Source: Sycon ciliatum
Lineage: Eukaryota > Porifera > Calcarea > Leucosolenida > Sycettidae
Length of the DNA: 64,000 nucleotides
NCBI RefSeq assembly: GCF_964019385.1
Contig: NC_088646.1
Span: 5,352,233 to 5,416,232 of the forward strand
Direction: 5' to 3'
Both the position numbers and the translations under genes were made by a program. The notes beneath the pieces were generated by a model. It was not told where the DNA came from. It was given only the letters and a program-made list of their open reading frames with translations, and did not search any database. Of this stretch, positions 1 to 11,890 are shown in pieces; the stretch's first letter is position 1; every line of letters begins with the position of its first letter.

Positions 1-772
1 GCATATGCCGTCGAAGTGTATTGATTTCACCATTGTATAGACTGTATCAGTGTATAGGTTGTCCCAATGTTTGGGCTGTGACTTTTTCTTCTACTTCGAG
101 GTAGGCAAGAACCGCTCACTTTCTAAGCCTTGTACCTCGTATAAACAATGTGCAAAAAAGTATACTTGTACTTCTGGTATGGGTCACAAGCCGAACTGCT
201 ACATGTACAGTAGTCAAAGCCTTACACCTGAGGAAGATATTCATTGGAGGAAGTTAGTTGTTATTCTGTCACTTTGACACTGACAGTCAATTGTTACTAG
301 TAGAATGCAGTGTGTGCGTCACAATGTCAAGAATTATAAAGTGTTCTGATATGGAGAGCTCTAGAGCAGTCGAGTGCATTACGTGAATCACGTGGAATGT
401 GGAACAGATGATTCCGTTCGGAATGTTGCATATTTATGAAGGTCTGCTGCCGAATTTGGATAATGCACTCAGACCGGTACATTATCTTTGCATGTGCCTC
501 AAAATAGAGAGCCTCATCTCTCAGTAGAAGTTCTGTACATGTACAGTATGATATTGACCCCAAGGCGCATATTCTTACTAAGGATTTTATCCATGTTGCA
601 TAAGTCTGATCATCTTTAGTGCTGGAGTTTGAGCCACTTGTGAATGGAATTGCATGCTTAGCTGTGCACCGGGATGTGTGTCAAGATGTGCAGTGATCTG
701 TGTTCTCTGTCCGTCTTTTAACACCACATGGCCTTCATCTCTTTATGCGTGGTCGCTGTGTGGCTCTTGCAG
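1..772. other. Intron or upstream sequence of SHQ1, no exon recognised
   Basis: I see no convincing coding exon here. Short open frames exist, but none has family resemblance or a paired splice acceptor and donor. The first SHQ1 exon I can place starts at 773 in the middle of the protein, so this stretch is most likely intron, with the N-terminal CS-domain exons lying before the window. Confidence 0.5.
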
Positions 773-3573
773 AGCATCCTTGTCCAATGGTCGTGATCAG
801 CACGTGGCAGCTCAGGAGAAGTTTGGTACGTGAATTCAAGTGCAGGCGTGCATGCCAATCTCCATTAAGTGCTATTATTATGGTCCTTGGCTGTATGTCA
901 TGTCAACTGTACGCAATAAAATAAAATGCTTGTCGTTCTTTTCTCTTATATTTCGTTCTTTTCTTCTTCTTTTTTTTTTTAATGCTGACGCCTGTGGGTT
1001 GTTTCTTGATGTAAACAACCCACACATCTTGCATTGAACCATGCTAGGGGTGAATTTGCGTGGTCTCATCTGGAATAGCATGGCTCTTCTCGAAAGAGTT
1101 GAGATGAGGTTTTCCGCTCGTACGATATGGCAATGTTTCCTTTGAACATGATTTTCTCGCTATGTTTCCTAGGCGCCACCGGGGCAATGGTTCCGGTATG
1201 CACGCATACAATCTCGAAAATGTGCGGCAGCAAAGAAAATGAAAAAAATCCTGGACTATTCGCAAAATCGCAGTTTCTTTCGTGCCTCTCCCCGGAAGAG
1301 ATGGAAGAGGCGCCTGATGTCATATGAGGACGCATGAACACTCTTCAAATAGGTTGTGGCTCATCAGAAAATGAAAGAGGCCCGTGTGAATTTGCCCTTA
1401 TCAGTCTTTCCCTGTCTTTCTCTTTCCTTTTTCTCCTTCAGTTACATTCTCATCAGAAGATCTGGATAGGCTGAAGGAGCTGCCTAATAAGGAGTATCTC
1501 CTGGACAGGCCGTTGACACGTTGTACCTACCTTGGTCTGGTGGACTTAATGATGGCGTATGCCTACAATCACCGCTCTACATGTGGCGAGAACACAGTCG
1601 AGTCGGGTTGGACTGTGTCGAAGGTCGCCTGTCTACTCTCCTGGTTTGAGGTGAGTTTGTGCTAGCCTCTCTTGCCCTGTAATGTCAAGGGGCGTCCTGT
1701 TAGCATAACGTTACAATCATGTCCACGTGTGTGTTTGTGTGTGTGATCCCAGCACAAGGTTCCTGCTTCCACTTCTATTGCTTATACTTCGAAGTATCTG
1801 TATTATCAGTAGCAATTTTTGGGATGTGTTTTGGGCAAACCGCCACCACTCGACCTTGCGCTGTGTTGTAGCAGTTGGCCTAAAACACATCTGGTTGTGA
1901 AATGAACCTGCAGGAAGCGATCTGCATCAATTCTTACTCTAACTTTACTGATGAAGGAGACCGTAACCAGATATCTGTGTATTGTTCTTCATGCTTGCAG
2001 TGGTTTTCCTCTTTGAAGGATGTTGTTGTGGCGTCGGCTCGGAACATGCTAGCATACCCACTCTATCGGCATTGGAAGTTGGTCAAGCTGGTTCTCAAGG
2101 ACGTTTCCTCCATCTTCTTGCTCGGTTTGTTTGGAAGAACCTAGACTAGTGTATGTGTACTTAGGTCAAGTTGTGTAAAAAGTATGTGATGCTACCACAG
2201 CGCAGTTTGATAAATATCTCCAGAATGCCTCTCGTTGCTGAATGTCGTCTTTTGCTTCTTACAACTGTAATGTGACCCGTTCTTTGCAAGCCCTGTCTGG
2301 TTATTTCTATTCCCAAGGTTGGTCAAACACATGACTGACTGGATTGACTGTGTGTGTATATGGCAAGCTTTACAGCTAGTGTATGACGTTTAATTCTGGC
2401 TGCAGGTCGACGTCAAATTCTGAAATGCTTGCTAGAAATCCGATGTTTGCTGCAAGACGACGAGAATCGCTATTTGCTGAACGACCTGTACATCACAGAC
2501 TACTGTGTATGGGTTCAACGGTGTAGGTACGTTGCAAGCACATACCTTACATATACTATTAGTACTAAGCTTTCCGTTCATGCTGTGATGTGTGCATGCT
2601 GACGACCTAGTGACCCGCACTTTTTGTCTATTGATAACTTATTGCTGTAGGGTTATTTCAACTTATTTGTAATGTGCTGCACAGTTTTTACATTAGTCCT
2701 GAATCATGAATTTGATGGTGTTTTTACATGCTGCAGTCACTCCAAGATCAAGGCAATTGCAGAACGACTTGCTGAGGTACAGAGCTTTGCATGGGATGTT
2801 TGTGCTGTTCATTGGGTTGTTAGCGCCCATGGCGTCTCTCTCTCTCTCACTCACTCTGGCTTTCAGATGACTGTGCAAAGGAAAGGAAGGGTTTATCCTC
2901 TCAGAGTTTTGAGAGTTGAAATTCCTATCAACATGTGTGCTGTAATCATGCCACGGTGTAAATGTTTCGCTGTTCTGCCTCTTCTACATAGATGAAACTG
3001 GTGAAGAAGGATCTTGGCTGGCAGCTGTCTGAACTGGAGGAAGCTGCAACGGAGGTCTTACAAGAAAATGGCGACGATGATACCCATGGCGATGCAAGTG
3101 ATGGTAGCTCCAGCTGCTCGTCAAGTAGCGATGACTCATCATCCGATAGCAGTGACGATGACAGTGACGACGATGAGGACAGCAATGTGAGTGGCAGTGA
3201 GGACGTGGAAGTAGCACAGAACATGCCACACGTGCAGGACGCATTGTCCATGGCTCCAGGTCTGCAAGCTGAAGACAGGTCTGTGGCGGGTGCCACCGCT
3301 GTCTCTGCACCTCCACAGTCTGCAACAGCGAGCACACACGCTGAGAGCAGCAACACACGTACATCAGCAACGGATGGAGGTCTACTGGATGTGGGTGTGC
3401 TGGACAAGCCCACGTCCATCACGGGTAGTGCTTATCACAACATTGCTAACGATACGGACATGAAAGATGTCGGGCAGCAGGCAGCTGACAGAATGGAAAC
3501 CGGTGCTCTGGATCTTATGCCAGAAGAAGTGGCAGCAGCAGCACCGAAGCGGGTGCTGATAGAAGAACTATGA
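773..3573 (+). CDS. SHQ1: SHQ1-like H/ACA ribonucleoprotein assembly factor, 3' six exons (partial)
   Basis: Exons are 773-825, 1442-1650, 2001-2124, 2406-2526, 2737-2776 and 2992-3573 (stop TGA). All junctions are GT-AG and the phases join into about 375 codons. The product is the SHQ1-specific helical domain: blocks such as NKEYLLDRPLTRCTYLGLVD, ENTVESGWTVSKVACLLSWF, YPLYRHWKL and NDLYITDYCVWVQ match the known family pattern closely. SHQ1 is a chaperone that holds free dyskerin/Cbf5 before H/ACA snoRNP and telomerase RNP assembly, in cytoplasm and nucleoplasm. The last exon ends in a Ser/Asp-rich acidic tract (roughly 3107-3190), then a low-complexity tail, as in other animal SHQ1 proteins where acidic C-termini are common. 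The N-terminal CS/p23-like domain is not in the window. I saw no clear AATAAA soon after the stop. Confidence 0.9.
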
Positions 3574-4205
3574 ACCAATAGCATGTGATTGTTCCACTGC
3601 CTCTCGAGCTGATGTTTAACTCACTACTTTGAAGTAGTACTTTATCACAGTGGTATTGATACTCTATGTAAAGAACTCATGCTGTTAGAATACTGTTTTG
3701 CCACCTGGAGACCACTGCCTCCTGTGTTGACTAAACGGAAGTTGAAGCCACAGAACAACCTGTCGCTGTTTCTGTCGCTCAGCTTTAATTAGGGAAAGGC
3801 GAAGATAAAGGTAGAAAGAATACCAGTAGTACAGTGGGTCTTGTGCCGGACAAGGTAGTATGTGTTTGGTAGTAGAGTTGGTTGCAATTACTTTACATGC
3901 AAGTGGAATAATGGTGTACATGGCTGCAGGGCTCAACTCTAGACCTTACAAAATTAATGTCAGAAACAATGCAATATGTTCGTATGGATCAGAAAGAACC
4001 AGCTTTATCTGACCGAAAAAAAGAAAAAAAAAGTCAACACGCTGTGACAGAGTACACACCCTTCCGTATTCACAGCAACAGAGAGTAAGCAAGTCACTTG
4101 CCAAAGCGCAGCAGTACTTGCTGTAGTTCAAAAGTACCTCCAGGAAATCCACTGTTTCTTCTAGGTGGACAAGCTGCAAGCGACCCGGCCACTGGTGGTC
4201 ACTTG
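3574..4205. other. Intergenic region between convergent SHQ1 and NOA1 genes
   Basis: The two genes converge here, so this interval should hold both 3' UTRs. I see no further exon, no long repeat and no canonical AATAAA signal on either strand. Confidence 0.6.
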
Positions 4206-5560
4206 CTACGATGGAAGTGACTTTCTACTTCTATTTCCATATTCGTCAATGTTGTGCTGTTTCCACTTCTGCTCGAACGAAAGGCGTCCCCGGTACGGTC
4301 TGGTGACGCCCGGCGTGCCCTTGAAGGCGTACTGGCAGGTTGTACTGCGCTCGCCGCGCAGCTGCACTGTATATGGTGACAGGGGGCTACGAGTACTGAT
4401 ACCGTTTCCAGCAGGTGTGTGCGCCCGCAGCAAGACGGGTCTCGGCTGGGGCACAGTAACAGATACCCAGCCGGCACTGGAGAGGACAACGTCACGCGAT
4501 GCACGGCCCATGCCCAAGCCGTTCACGACGATCTCCTTGCCCTGCATGTTGGGAAACTTTCGGAACCGGTCTGGACCACCGAGGGGTACCTGTGAGAATT
4601 TGTGCACACACACACACACGTACACATACACACACACGCGCGCGTGCGCGCACACACACATCATTACAATCGTTGTAGTGTTTCCTGACCTGCATTGGAT
4701 GCGGGAAAATACAGTGTTATGCTGGGATCACGGATGTACCTTGTGGAGCAATTTACATGCAGCTACTTCCTAATTTCGTCACAAGCAGACGTGCATTAAT
4801 CTATGGATCCAACGCAAGTACATGTATACGGGGCCATGCTTACCGCCATTGCCTTGGAACCTTTCATCCGCTCATAGGTTCCATCTGCCTCCCACATTTC
4901 GCACAGGTTCACTGGCATTAGATTGGAGGCAAACACCGTGAAGTACGCCATGCAGTCACCCTGTGCAAGGAAAACAGCAAAGCAGAGATCTGATCAGTCC
5001 CTCGTCATGCCCCGTACTTCATCACCAATCGGTGATTGGCTCAAATTTCGCGATGCGACTGGGATATTCTTTGCGGCAACGGTTGTAAACTAGATACAAG
5101 AGCTGCTTGTAGATATGTACAAATATTCGAACACAGCTACTTGTGAATGCCAGGCTGTCGTGCACACCTTCATTGCACTTTGAGGCGCATCAGCAAGGTG
5201 ACGTAGCGAGGCGGACTTCTTCTTCGAAATGATATTTTGCGAATTTGCATCGCACCTCTGCGTCGCAGATCGCGTCGCATCACACATGGCATCGCAAAAA
5301 TGCTTCTGTGAATCCTGCTTTTAAAATTGCATTGAATTGGGAGAAAGGGGAAAGTCCCTGATAGGCACACACACACTTACCTGAAGAAAGTCCAAGCGAC
5401 CCAATCCACCAATGAAAATAGTCTGGCCTGGTCTGAGAAACAAGATGAGGGGCTTGAGTGGCTTACTGGAGACAACACGGTGAATCTCCTCAGGATCCAG
5501 ATAGTTGCTTGTCTAGAGACAACAACACACATTGCCAAATACATGTGCAAGTGTGCACAT

Positions 5561-5636
<76 letters not shown>

Positions 5637-7608
5637 CAGTACATGGACACACACACAAGAACAATATTAACGCACAGCACACCCACTGGCGTCTGGAGAC
5701 AGGCCGTGTACATTGACAAGTTGGTTTGCCGCCATGCAGCCGCGACGCATGGTGTCGCTTGATACCCTATCCGATAGTGGGTAGATCACGTTGCTTGTTA
5801 GGCAGATTTCTTGCCATAATTGCTTCCCATAGGGCTTCTGTTCTCCCTGTTCACTCGCAGTGTGCCAACGGTGGCTCTGGGGGTGGCAGACTGGGACATT
5901 CGACTAGTACTACGCTTTCCTCCCAAAGCATACATCACATGCAGAAAGTGATTTTTTCAGGGGAATCAAGCAGTGTGCATATTTTTTCAATTTTTACGGG
6001 CGTGTAAAAGAACTACTTGACGTAAAAGAAAAACGCAGCCCGGCGACATTTGTGATTATGCCCATGACATACACTCAATATACATACCTGATCTTTATGG
6101 ACTAAGCCTGGTGTGTCATACAGGTACTTTTTAGACGCGTCATCTTCGTAATCAATGCCAATTAAGTCCATCCTCTCATCGGGATCAACAGGGCTCGTCT
6201 CAATCTCTCCTTCAGCTGACATCTTTTCCAATTGAGAGAACTTGGTGGACACAGAGACATTCTCAACAGCTGTAGGGTCAGAACCACTAAGCACAACTCG
6301 ATCGTTCAACAACGCGCCGTATTTCTTCTCCACGTCCTCGTCGAGGCTGTCAAAGTCCTCTCTCTCACGTGTATTGATCTTTTTCACCCGAAGCAGCTCA
6401 CCGTGTGTCTCGTACACAGCCTTCATTCCAGGCTGGGGGTTGAAGATGTCCTCAACATCTCGGCTAGTGTAGCTGCAGACTCCTGACACATCCGGCGCCA
6501 GGCCATGCTTCCACTTGTCGAGGTGACTAAATCCATCACTGAAAAGAGGCTGTGAATTCTGCAGGACTTGCAGTGCCGGCTGCTTCTGCTTTCGTTCTTC
6601 CTCTCCTTGCTGCAAGCGTCGCAACACCTCGGCTCTGGCTTGCTCCTTTAGGCGCATCTGTTCGGAGAAGGCAATCATCGGGAATCGAATCATCCTCAGT
6701 GTCGTGCCTGGCCATTTGGCAACCGTAGCACCGCCCCTGTGACTAGCTGACATGCCACACATCAGTGGCATAATACGATTGAACAATGTCGACTTCCCAG
6801 CATTAGCTGAACCAACTACAAAAACATCACCTCGGTTCTTCCAATGTGAGCTTACGTCCTTCAAGAGGTTGCCAACGCCAAAACCAGTCGAAGCAGAGAT
6901 CATGTGCAACGCTACCAGCTGGCATTTGTCAGCCAGACCGGATTCTCGCCATCCTTCGAGCATACACTCACGCACTGTTTCAGATACTAAGCCCTTGTTC
7001 AGATCGCCGAGAAGGTCAACCTTTGTCGCAACAAGGATGATTGGGTTATTGGGCCCAATGATATCTGCAATTCCCTTGAAGAGGGACGATGGAAAATCAG
7101 TAATGTCCACCAACCATAGAATCAGACAGTTATGCTCTGTAATGCGCTTAGACATCACCATCCGATATTCTTTTTCCTTCATTTCCACATGCACCCCATC
7201 CGCAGAGTGCCTCAGTGTGTGGCAGCGCAGGCATACATATGGTGGGAACGGGGTCTTAGGAGTCGACTCGAACTTTGCACACTGTTCAATGCGTATGGCT
7301 GACATATACCCCATCTTTCTGAAGTCTTCACTTTGCAGAGGGGCTCCACATCCGGTGCATGCTACCTGGCCCAAACCCTTGATTGTATTTTTCCGATCAC
7401 GAACTAAACGTCGGTCGACTTCAGTAAACTCAAATTTCCTTTGAGGGGGCTTCGGACCCTTCCTCAGCGTCGACCGCCATGCTATGGACAATGACGTGCC
7501 ATTGACCGAGGGCCGTAACAGAAATCGCTGAGATTGATTCAATCTGCGAGCTGCACTCAACATTACTGCAGCGATAATACTTATACTCTGTGGGACTGCC
7601 CTATTCAA
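4206..7608 (-). CDS. NOA1: NOA1-type mitochondrial circularly permuted GTPase
   Basis: There are four exons on the minus strand: 6088-7608, 5381-5512, 4844-4960 and 4206-4589. All are joined in phase 0 with GT-AG borders, giving about 717 residues. The start at 7608 gives an N-terminus rich in Arg, Ser and Ala and poor in acids, fitting a mitochondrial presequence; a second Met at residue 16 is possible. A zinc-binding pair CTGC (84-87) and CLRC (126-129) comes first. The GTPase motifs follow in permuted order: TKVD (G4, about 195-198), SAS (G5, 238-240), GSANAGKST (G1, 266-274), GTT (301-303) and DTPG (G3, about 498-501). This is the arrangement of the YqeH/NOA1/RIF1 family, needed for mitochondrial ribosome function. 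The C-terminal exons (FLRPGQTIFIGGLGRLDFL; SSAGWVSVT) also match NOA1. An AC microsatellite sits in the intron at 5566-5632. Confidence 0.92.
4606..4659. repeat. Alternating AC/GC purine-pyrimidine repeat
   Basis: This is a run of CA dinucleotides with interspersed CG steps, just inside the third NOA1 intron and close to the splice acceptor at 4590. Confidence 0.8.
5566..5632. repeat. (AC)n microsatellite
   Basis: A pure AC dinucleotide run of about 33 units lies in the first NOA1 intron. On the gene's strand it reads (GT)n. Apparent poly-His or poly-Cys open frames here are artefacts of the repeat. Confidence 0.95.
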
Positions 7609-8108
7609 AATTTAATAATAATGCACTCTTGCTAGTATGCTACTAGTACTTTCCAGAACGTGAAATAACAGTATAACTGCAAGCCGGCAATATGCAATAC
7701 AGGTCAATTCATTACAATAATTGTCACATATTTCATCAACACAACTAACAAACGAAATTTCAATTTTCATATTTTTTTATCTTGAATCAGGCCAGGGAGT
7801 CATCAAAAAAACTTGAAGCATGCTTAGCGCTTGTTGTGCATTATCGCATGCACATGCTCCATGCGCGTGCATGGATACTAGCGGCCCGTAGATCTCGCGT
7901 AGATCACTTCCAGTGGCAGTTGACTGTTCGGTGACCGTTGTTTTGTTTCGGACAGTGGGATGGTGCTGGGTGAAGAGGCTGGACTGGGTTCTTTTCTGTT
8001 TGCGCGCTTGTGCAATAGCACACGGACGTTTCTGAAACTTGTGAAAGTCCTCAGACAAAATACGGCAGTACAGTACTCGTAGTCATCAGATTCGCCCGCA
8101 CTTGTGGC

Positions 8109-8139
<31 letters not shown>

Positions 8140-8244
8140 CGTACAACTACTGTGCAAGGTGGTCCAGGACTCGAGAACTGACTGAAATAGTTGTCACTGT
8201 CAATACTACAATAGTGGCTGGGTGCACAGTAACACGACTGGTAC
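7609..8244. promoter_or_regulatory. Shared head-to-head upstream region of NOA1 and oxidoreductase 1, with a GA tract
   Basis: NOA1 (minus) and the first oxidoreductase gene (plus) start 636 bp apart and diverge. The interval has no exon. A (GA)n tract of about 32 bp at 8108-8139 is the one obvious element; GA tracts bind GAGA-type factors in some animals. That this is a bidirectional promoter is inferred from geometry only. Confidence 0.4.
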
Positions 8245-9885
8245 ATGATGAGCTCCGCTAAAGAGACAGTGCGAGTGGGATTCATAGGTGGCGGAGCAGT
8301 GAACTTCGGAGGTGCGGAGGGTCCTTGGGATCATGCTAGCCGACTGGAGAACATCCCAGGATTGAGGGTGGTGGCCATTGCTGACAAACTGCCAGGCAGG
8401 GCACAGTTCGTATTGGATATTAGGAAGAGCGGAGAGAATGCTAGCGTCTATAGAGAGTGCACAGCGTATGAAGACTACAAGTTGATGCTGAAGCAGGAGA
8501 AATTGGATGCTGTTTTCATCGGCGTCCCACCATTCGCCCATGGCCATTTCGACAGCCCAATCGAGCTGGACTGCGTACGAGCCGGTGTGCACTGTTTCGT
8601 AGAGAAGCCGCTATCCGTGAAACCAGTAGCAGAGGTAGATGCATACATGCAAGCTGTACTGGAGGAGCAGAAGCGACAGAACTTGGTGGTGTCCGTAGGG
8701 TACATGTTCAGATACCACCCAGCCATCAGGCGAATGAAACAGCTACTGGCCGATCACGAGAGCAGCACAAGCGCACGCCTGACCTACCTGCAATTGACCT
8801 ACAATTGTGCATATTCACAGCTCGACCATCCGTTCTGGTGGCGAAAGGAATTATCGGGCGGGCCCATAGTGGAACAGGCGACGCATTTCTGTGACATAGC
8901 ACGTTACATCGGTGGTGACGTGCTTGAGAGCAGTATAGAGGCATTGTGCACAGGCGACACTCATCCATCCGGCGCAGGAAAGCTCAGTGCCGTACCGGAT
9001 GCTGTACGAGAAGGAGATATCGCTAGCGAGAACCGCATCCCGCGGCTGACCGTGGCACACTGGAGACACAGCAATGGTGCCATTGGGCAGCTGTCGCACG
9101 GCGTGGCGCTGCACCACAAGCGCTACGAGGCGCGCATTGAGGTCTGGGCAGACGGCCTGAGGGTCACCGTGGAGGACTGCTACACTCCCAACTGCCGCCT
9201 ATCATTCCGGCAAGGTGATACGGATGTGGAGACGGTGGAGACGTACCCAAGTGCTGATCCGTACCAGGAAGAAGATGACGTATTTATCGATGCCATTCGC
9301 ACTGGTAAGTACCATGTGTCATCATGATGTACTGCTGTCCTGGGCCACTAGTACAGTACGTTGAGAGCGTGGAGTATCTTGCGGCCTGTTGCTCCTGTCA
9401 CCATAGCCTTAGGAACATATGAGCTACACTGATACAGGCCTGAGAGTGGCGGTGTGTGTGTGTGGTGTGTGTGTGTGTGTGCGTGTGTGTGTGGTGTAGG
9501 GGGGGGGGGGGGGGGTGCTGCACTCTGAAGTTCTTTTTGCAGGATCACTGTTTGGCTATCCGCTTTGCTCTGTTGTCCATAACGCTATGGCCTCCTGTTC
9601 TCAATGCAGCACTTCTAGTTTGATTTGCCAGTGAGTCTTGCCCCCTGTATGGAACTCATAGCATGGACAGTCTATGCAGGCCTGTGTGGGAATAATCCTT
9701 GCAACAAGATGCAGCGATATGGACCTTGTCTTTACTGATCATGTAGAGCGTAACACGTTTTCTCGGCCTTCTTGTGTGCAGGGAGCTCGAAGAGTGTCCA
9801 GAGTCCGTACGAAGATGCCCTGCGAACGTACGCTCTGTCTTGGGCAGTGCGCCAGGCCTCTGAGTCATCGGCTAATCAAGCGTGA
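8245..9885 (+). CDS. Gfo/Idh/MocA-family NAD(P)-dependent oxidoreductase, copy 1
   Basis: Two exons, 8245-9304 and 9782-9885, join in phase 1 to give 387 residues. The N-terminus has a Rossmann dinucleotide motif (VGFIGGGAVNFGG, about residues 10-22). The family signature EKPLSV follows with its catalytic-type Lys at about 121, and GGPIVEQATHFCD supplies a likely catalytic His at about 214. Length and order of motifs fit the Gfo/Idh/MocA fold, a Rossmann domain followed by an alpha/beta substrate domain. The substrate, probably a sugar, polyol or dihydrodiol, cannot be told from sequence. There is no signal peptide, so it is probably cytosolic. The start ATG is followed at once by a second ATG. 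Copy 2 lies 3.6 kb downstream with an intron at the homologous place, so this is a tandem duplicate. Confidence 0.88.
9457..9517. repeat. (GT)n followed by poly-G tract
   Basis: An interrupted GT run followed by about 18 G residues lies in the single intron of oxidoreductase copy 1. Confidence 0.85.
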
Positions 9886-11348
9886 GAGTGGTCGAGCAGC
9901 TTGCAGGATAGAAGTGGCATACTATGACGAGATACGAAGAGACACCTCAAGTTCCATACTAGTAGCAATGTATGGTGCGTGGAAAGTACAGTATTGGTGG
10001 TGGCTCATTTGGTGTAGTTTGGGGCTGAGATGTACTTACACGCACTTACCAGGGCATATCCTAGTATGCCGGGCCGTTTTTGAAAGAGCACTGCCAGTGA
10101 ACATACCAGTAAATAACTGTTCGGTGTTGTCCTATCATGAACCTAGCTCCATGCTGCCAGTTCGAACGTTGAAGTATCTCAATCAGATGATCTGAAACAG
10201 CGTATCAGTATTTGCAAATGAACTACTTAGGACACTGGGGCACTTGTGAAATGTATTTTATTTTAGAATATTTTCTCAGATTCTAGGGAATATCTTTTTT
10301 GGAATTTTTTTAAAGAATTTATTGGAAGAAGTTGGGAAGCAATGCACGACAATGATGATTTGGTGAATAACACCATGCTTAGATTACAGTACTGTTGATG
10401 CAGATGTGCCAAGTTGCCAACTCCACCTGCGGCAAGCTTGAACGAGCAAGATGATGATTGCGTGCATGTTGTTTTGGTAGTTGGCAGTGTGTTGCCTGCA
10501 GCCTGGAGTGACTGGAGCATGCTGAGCCGTAACTACTATGCTCTGAACTAGTCAGATACAAGTCATGTTGCCACGGTGTCCCTGGGGTGACCCTGTACTG
10601 GCGTATGAAAATGGTAGATCATCCGATGATTCTAAATCTCACTCTAGTCTGAACCAACTAGGGAGTCTTGGCAAGTCATGGCAATCAGTTCATGATTCCC
10701 TCTAGGCTCTGGTAATATATCCCTAACCGTTACCTGGTTACGTGTCTGAGTGAAGGTTCACCTTGAAGACATGTGCATGCGCAATCATGTACTAGTACTG
10801 ACTCTGTATAAGGCTATTGTAATTTTATTAAAAGCAGACCATGATATTTGGCGTCGCGACTTGATTTTCATCCGTAGAGATTGGGACTGACTAATGGCAA
10901 TTTGCCTTGCCTTTCAGTGACTTTTAAAAGCATTTTTGGATGAAAACGACCATTGCAATGCGGATCACAGGGACTGGAATTGCTCTAGAAATACTAGTGC
11001 ACATCCCACTGACGCATTGTGCAGGCGAGTGGAGTAGATCTACGTTGAATGTGGGAAGTTGGAACCCGCTGAGTCACAGGGAGTAGATGGGGTCTACTAC
11101 TAGTACTCGGCATAGCAGATCTACTAGTCATAGGTACGTCTACCATGATCTACATGACGATGTAGTAGATCTACTACCCCCGGCGGCCCTTACCCAGGTT
11201 GAAACTGTCAAGTGTCAGAATGAAGTCTAGAGCCCTAAATAATGCAGTGCCGTGGTGGGACGAGACACTCGTCAAAGGGGCAATGCCAATGGAGTAATGC
11301 TATGTATGTAGTCAACCATAATTATTTTATTACTAGTATTTAGTAATT
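9886..11348. other. Intergenic region between the two oxidoreductase genes
   Basis: No exon is recognisable. Around 11040-11180 several copies of a short palindromic GTAGATCTAC-like motif occur, giving a locally self-complementary stretch of unknown origin. Confidence 0.5.
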
Positions 11349-11757
11349 CAGGTGGAATCCTGATAATTCGAATATGGTTCGAACATACCGCTTAAAATTA
11401 GAAGTTTTTCCAGGACCAATTTCTATCAATACGATTCCCACATAATTTGTTCAAATGTGGGGGATTTGTGCTGATAATTCGAAGTTAGCCAAGGGTACTA
11501 GTACATGTAATTCGAAGTTCACTGTAGACCTACATGTACACTGACCTGTACTGGTGCATGAGCAGGCTGTGCCGGTCATTTCAGAATCTGTGAAATCTGT
11601 GTCTACGTCCATAGCGCAACTCTGCGTGACCATGATGAGAGCATTTTGACATACATAATTATTGTGTTGTGGGTTCATGTTTGGATAATTAGAATGTCAG
11701 GATAATTAGAAGTTTTGTCCTGGCATTTTGAGGTTCGAATTATCAGGATTCCACCTG
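11349..11757. mobile_element. Non-autonomous DNA transposon with 24-bp terminal inverted repeats, pogo-like
   Basis: The ends begin CAGGTGGAATCC and continue TGATAATTCGAA, and the right end at 11734-11757 is the inverse. The interior repeats GATAATTNGAA-like blocks on both strands. Ends of this style (CAG plus an ATAATTCGAA block) are typical of pogo/Tigger-like elements, but the flanks are not a clear TA duplication. There is no coding capacity. It lies about 130 bp upstream of the start of oxidoreductase copy 2. Confidence 0.65.
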
Positions 11758-11890
11758 TACTAATAGACTTCAGTATCCCTTCAAATCCGGTCCTGGGTTT
11801 GTATGGTGTTTGTAAACAAACCACTTGGACCTCGAGACAGGATTGGCTACCGTTTACTCGCTGGCCATAGCCAAGGCTGGGAAGACCGCA

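Noticed and set aside
5480..5760. Long His/Thr or Cys/Val open frames over AC/GT runs, also near 34200, 36050, 51200, 51900 and 62950
   Set aside because: They are translations of dinucleotide repeats with no start context, splice support or family resemblance.
11349..11757. Assigning a firm TA target duplication to this element
   Set aside because: The bases next to the inverted repeats are TT on the left and TA on the right, so the duplication is not supported.
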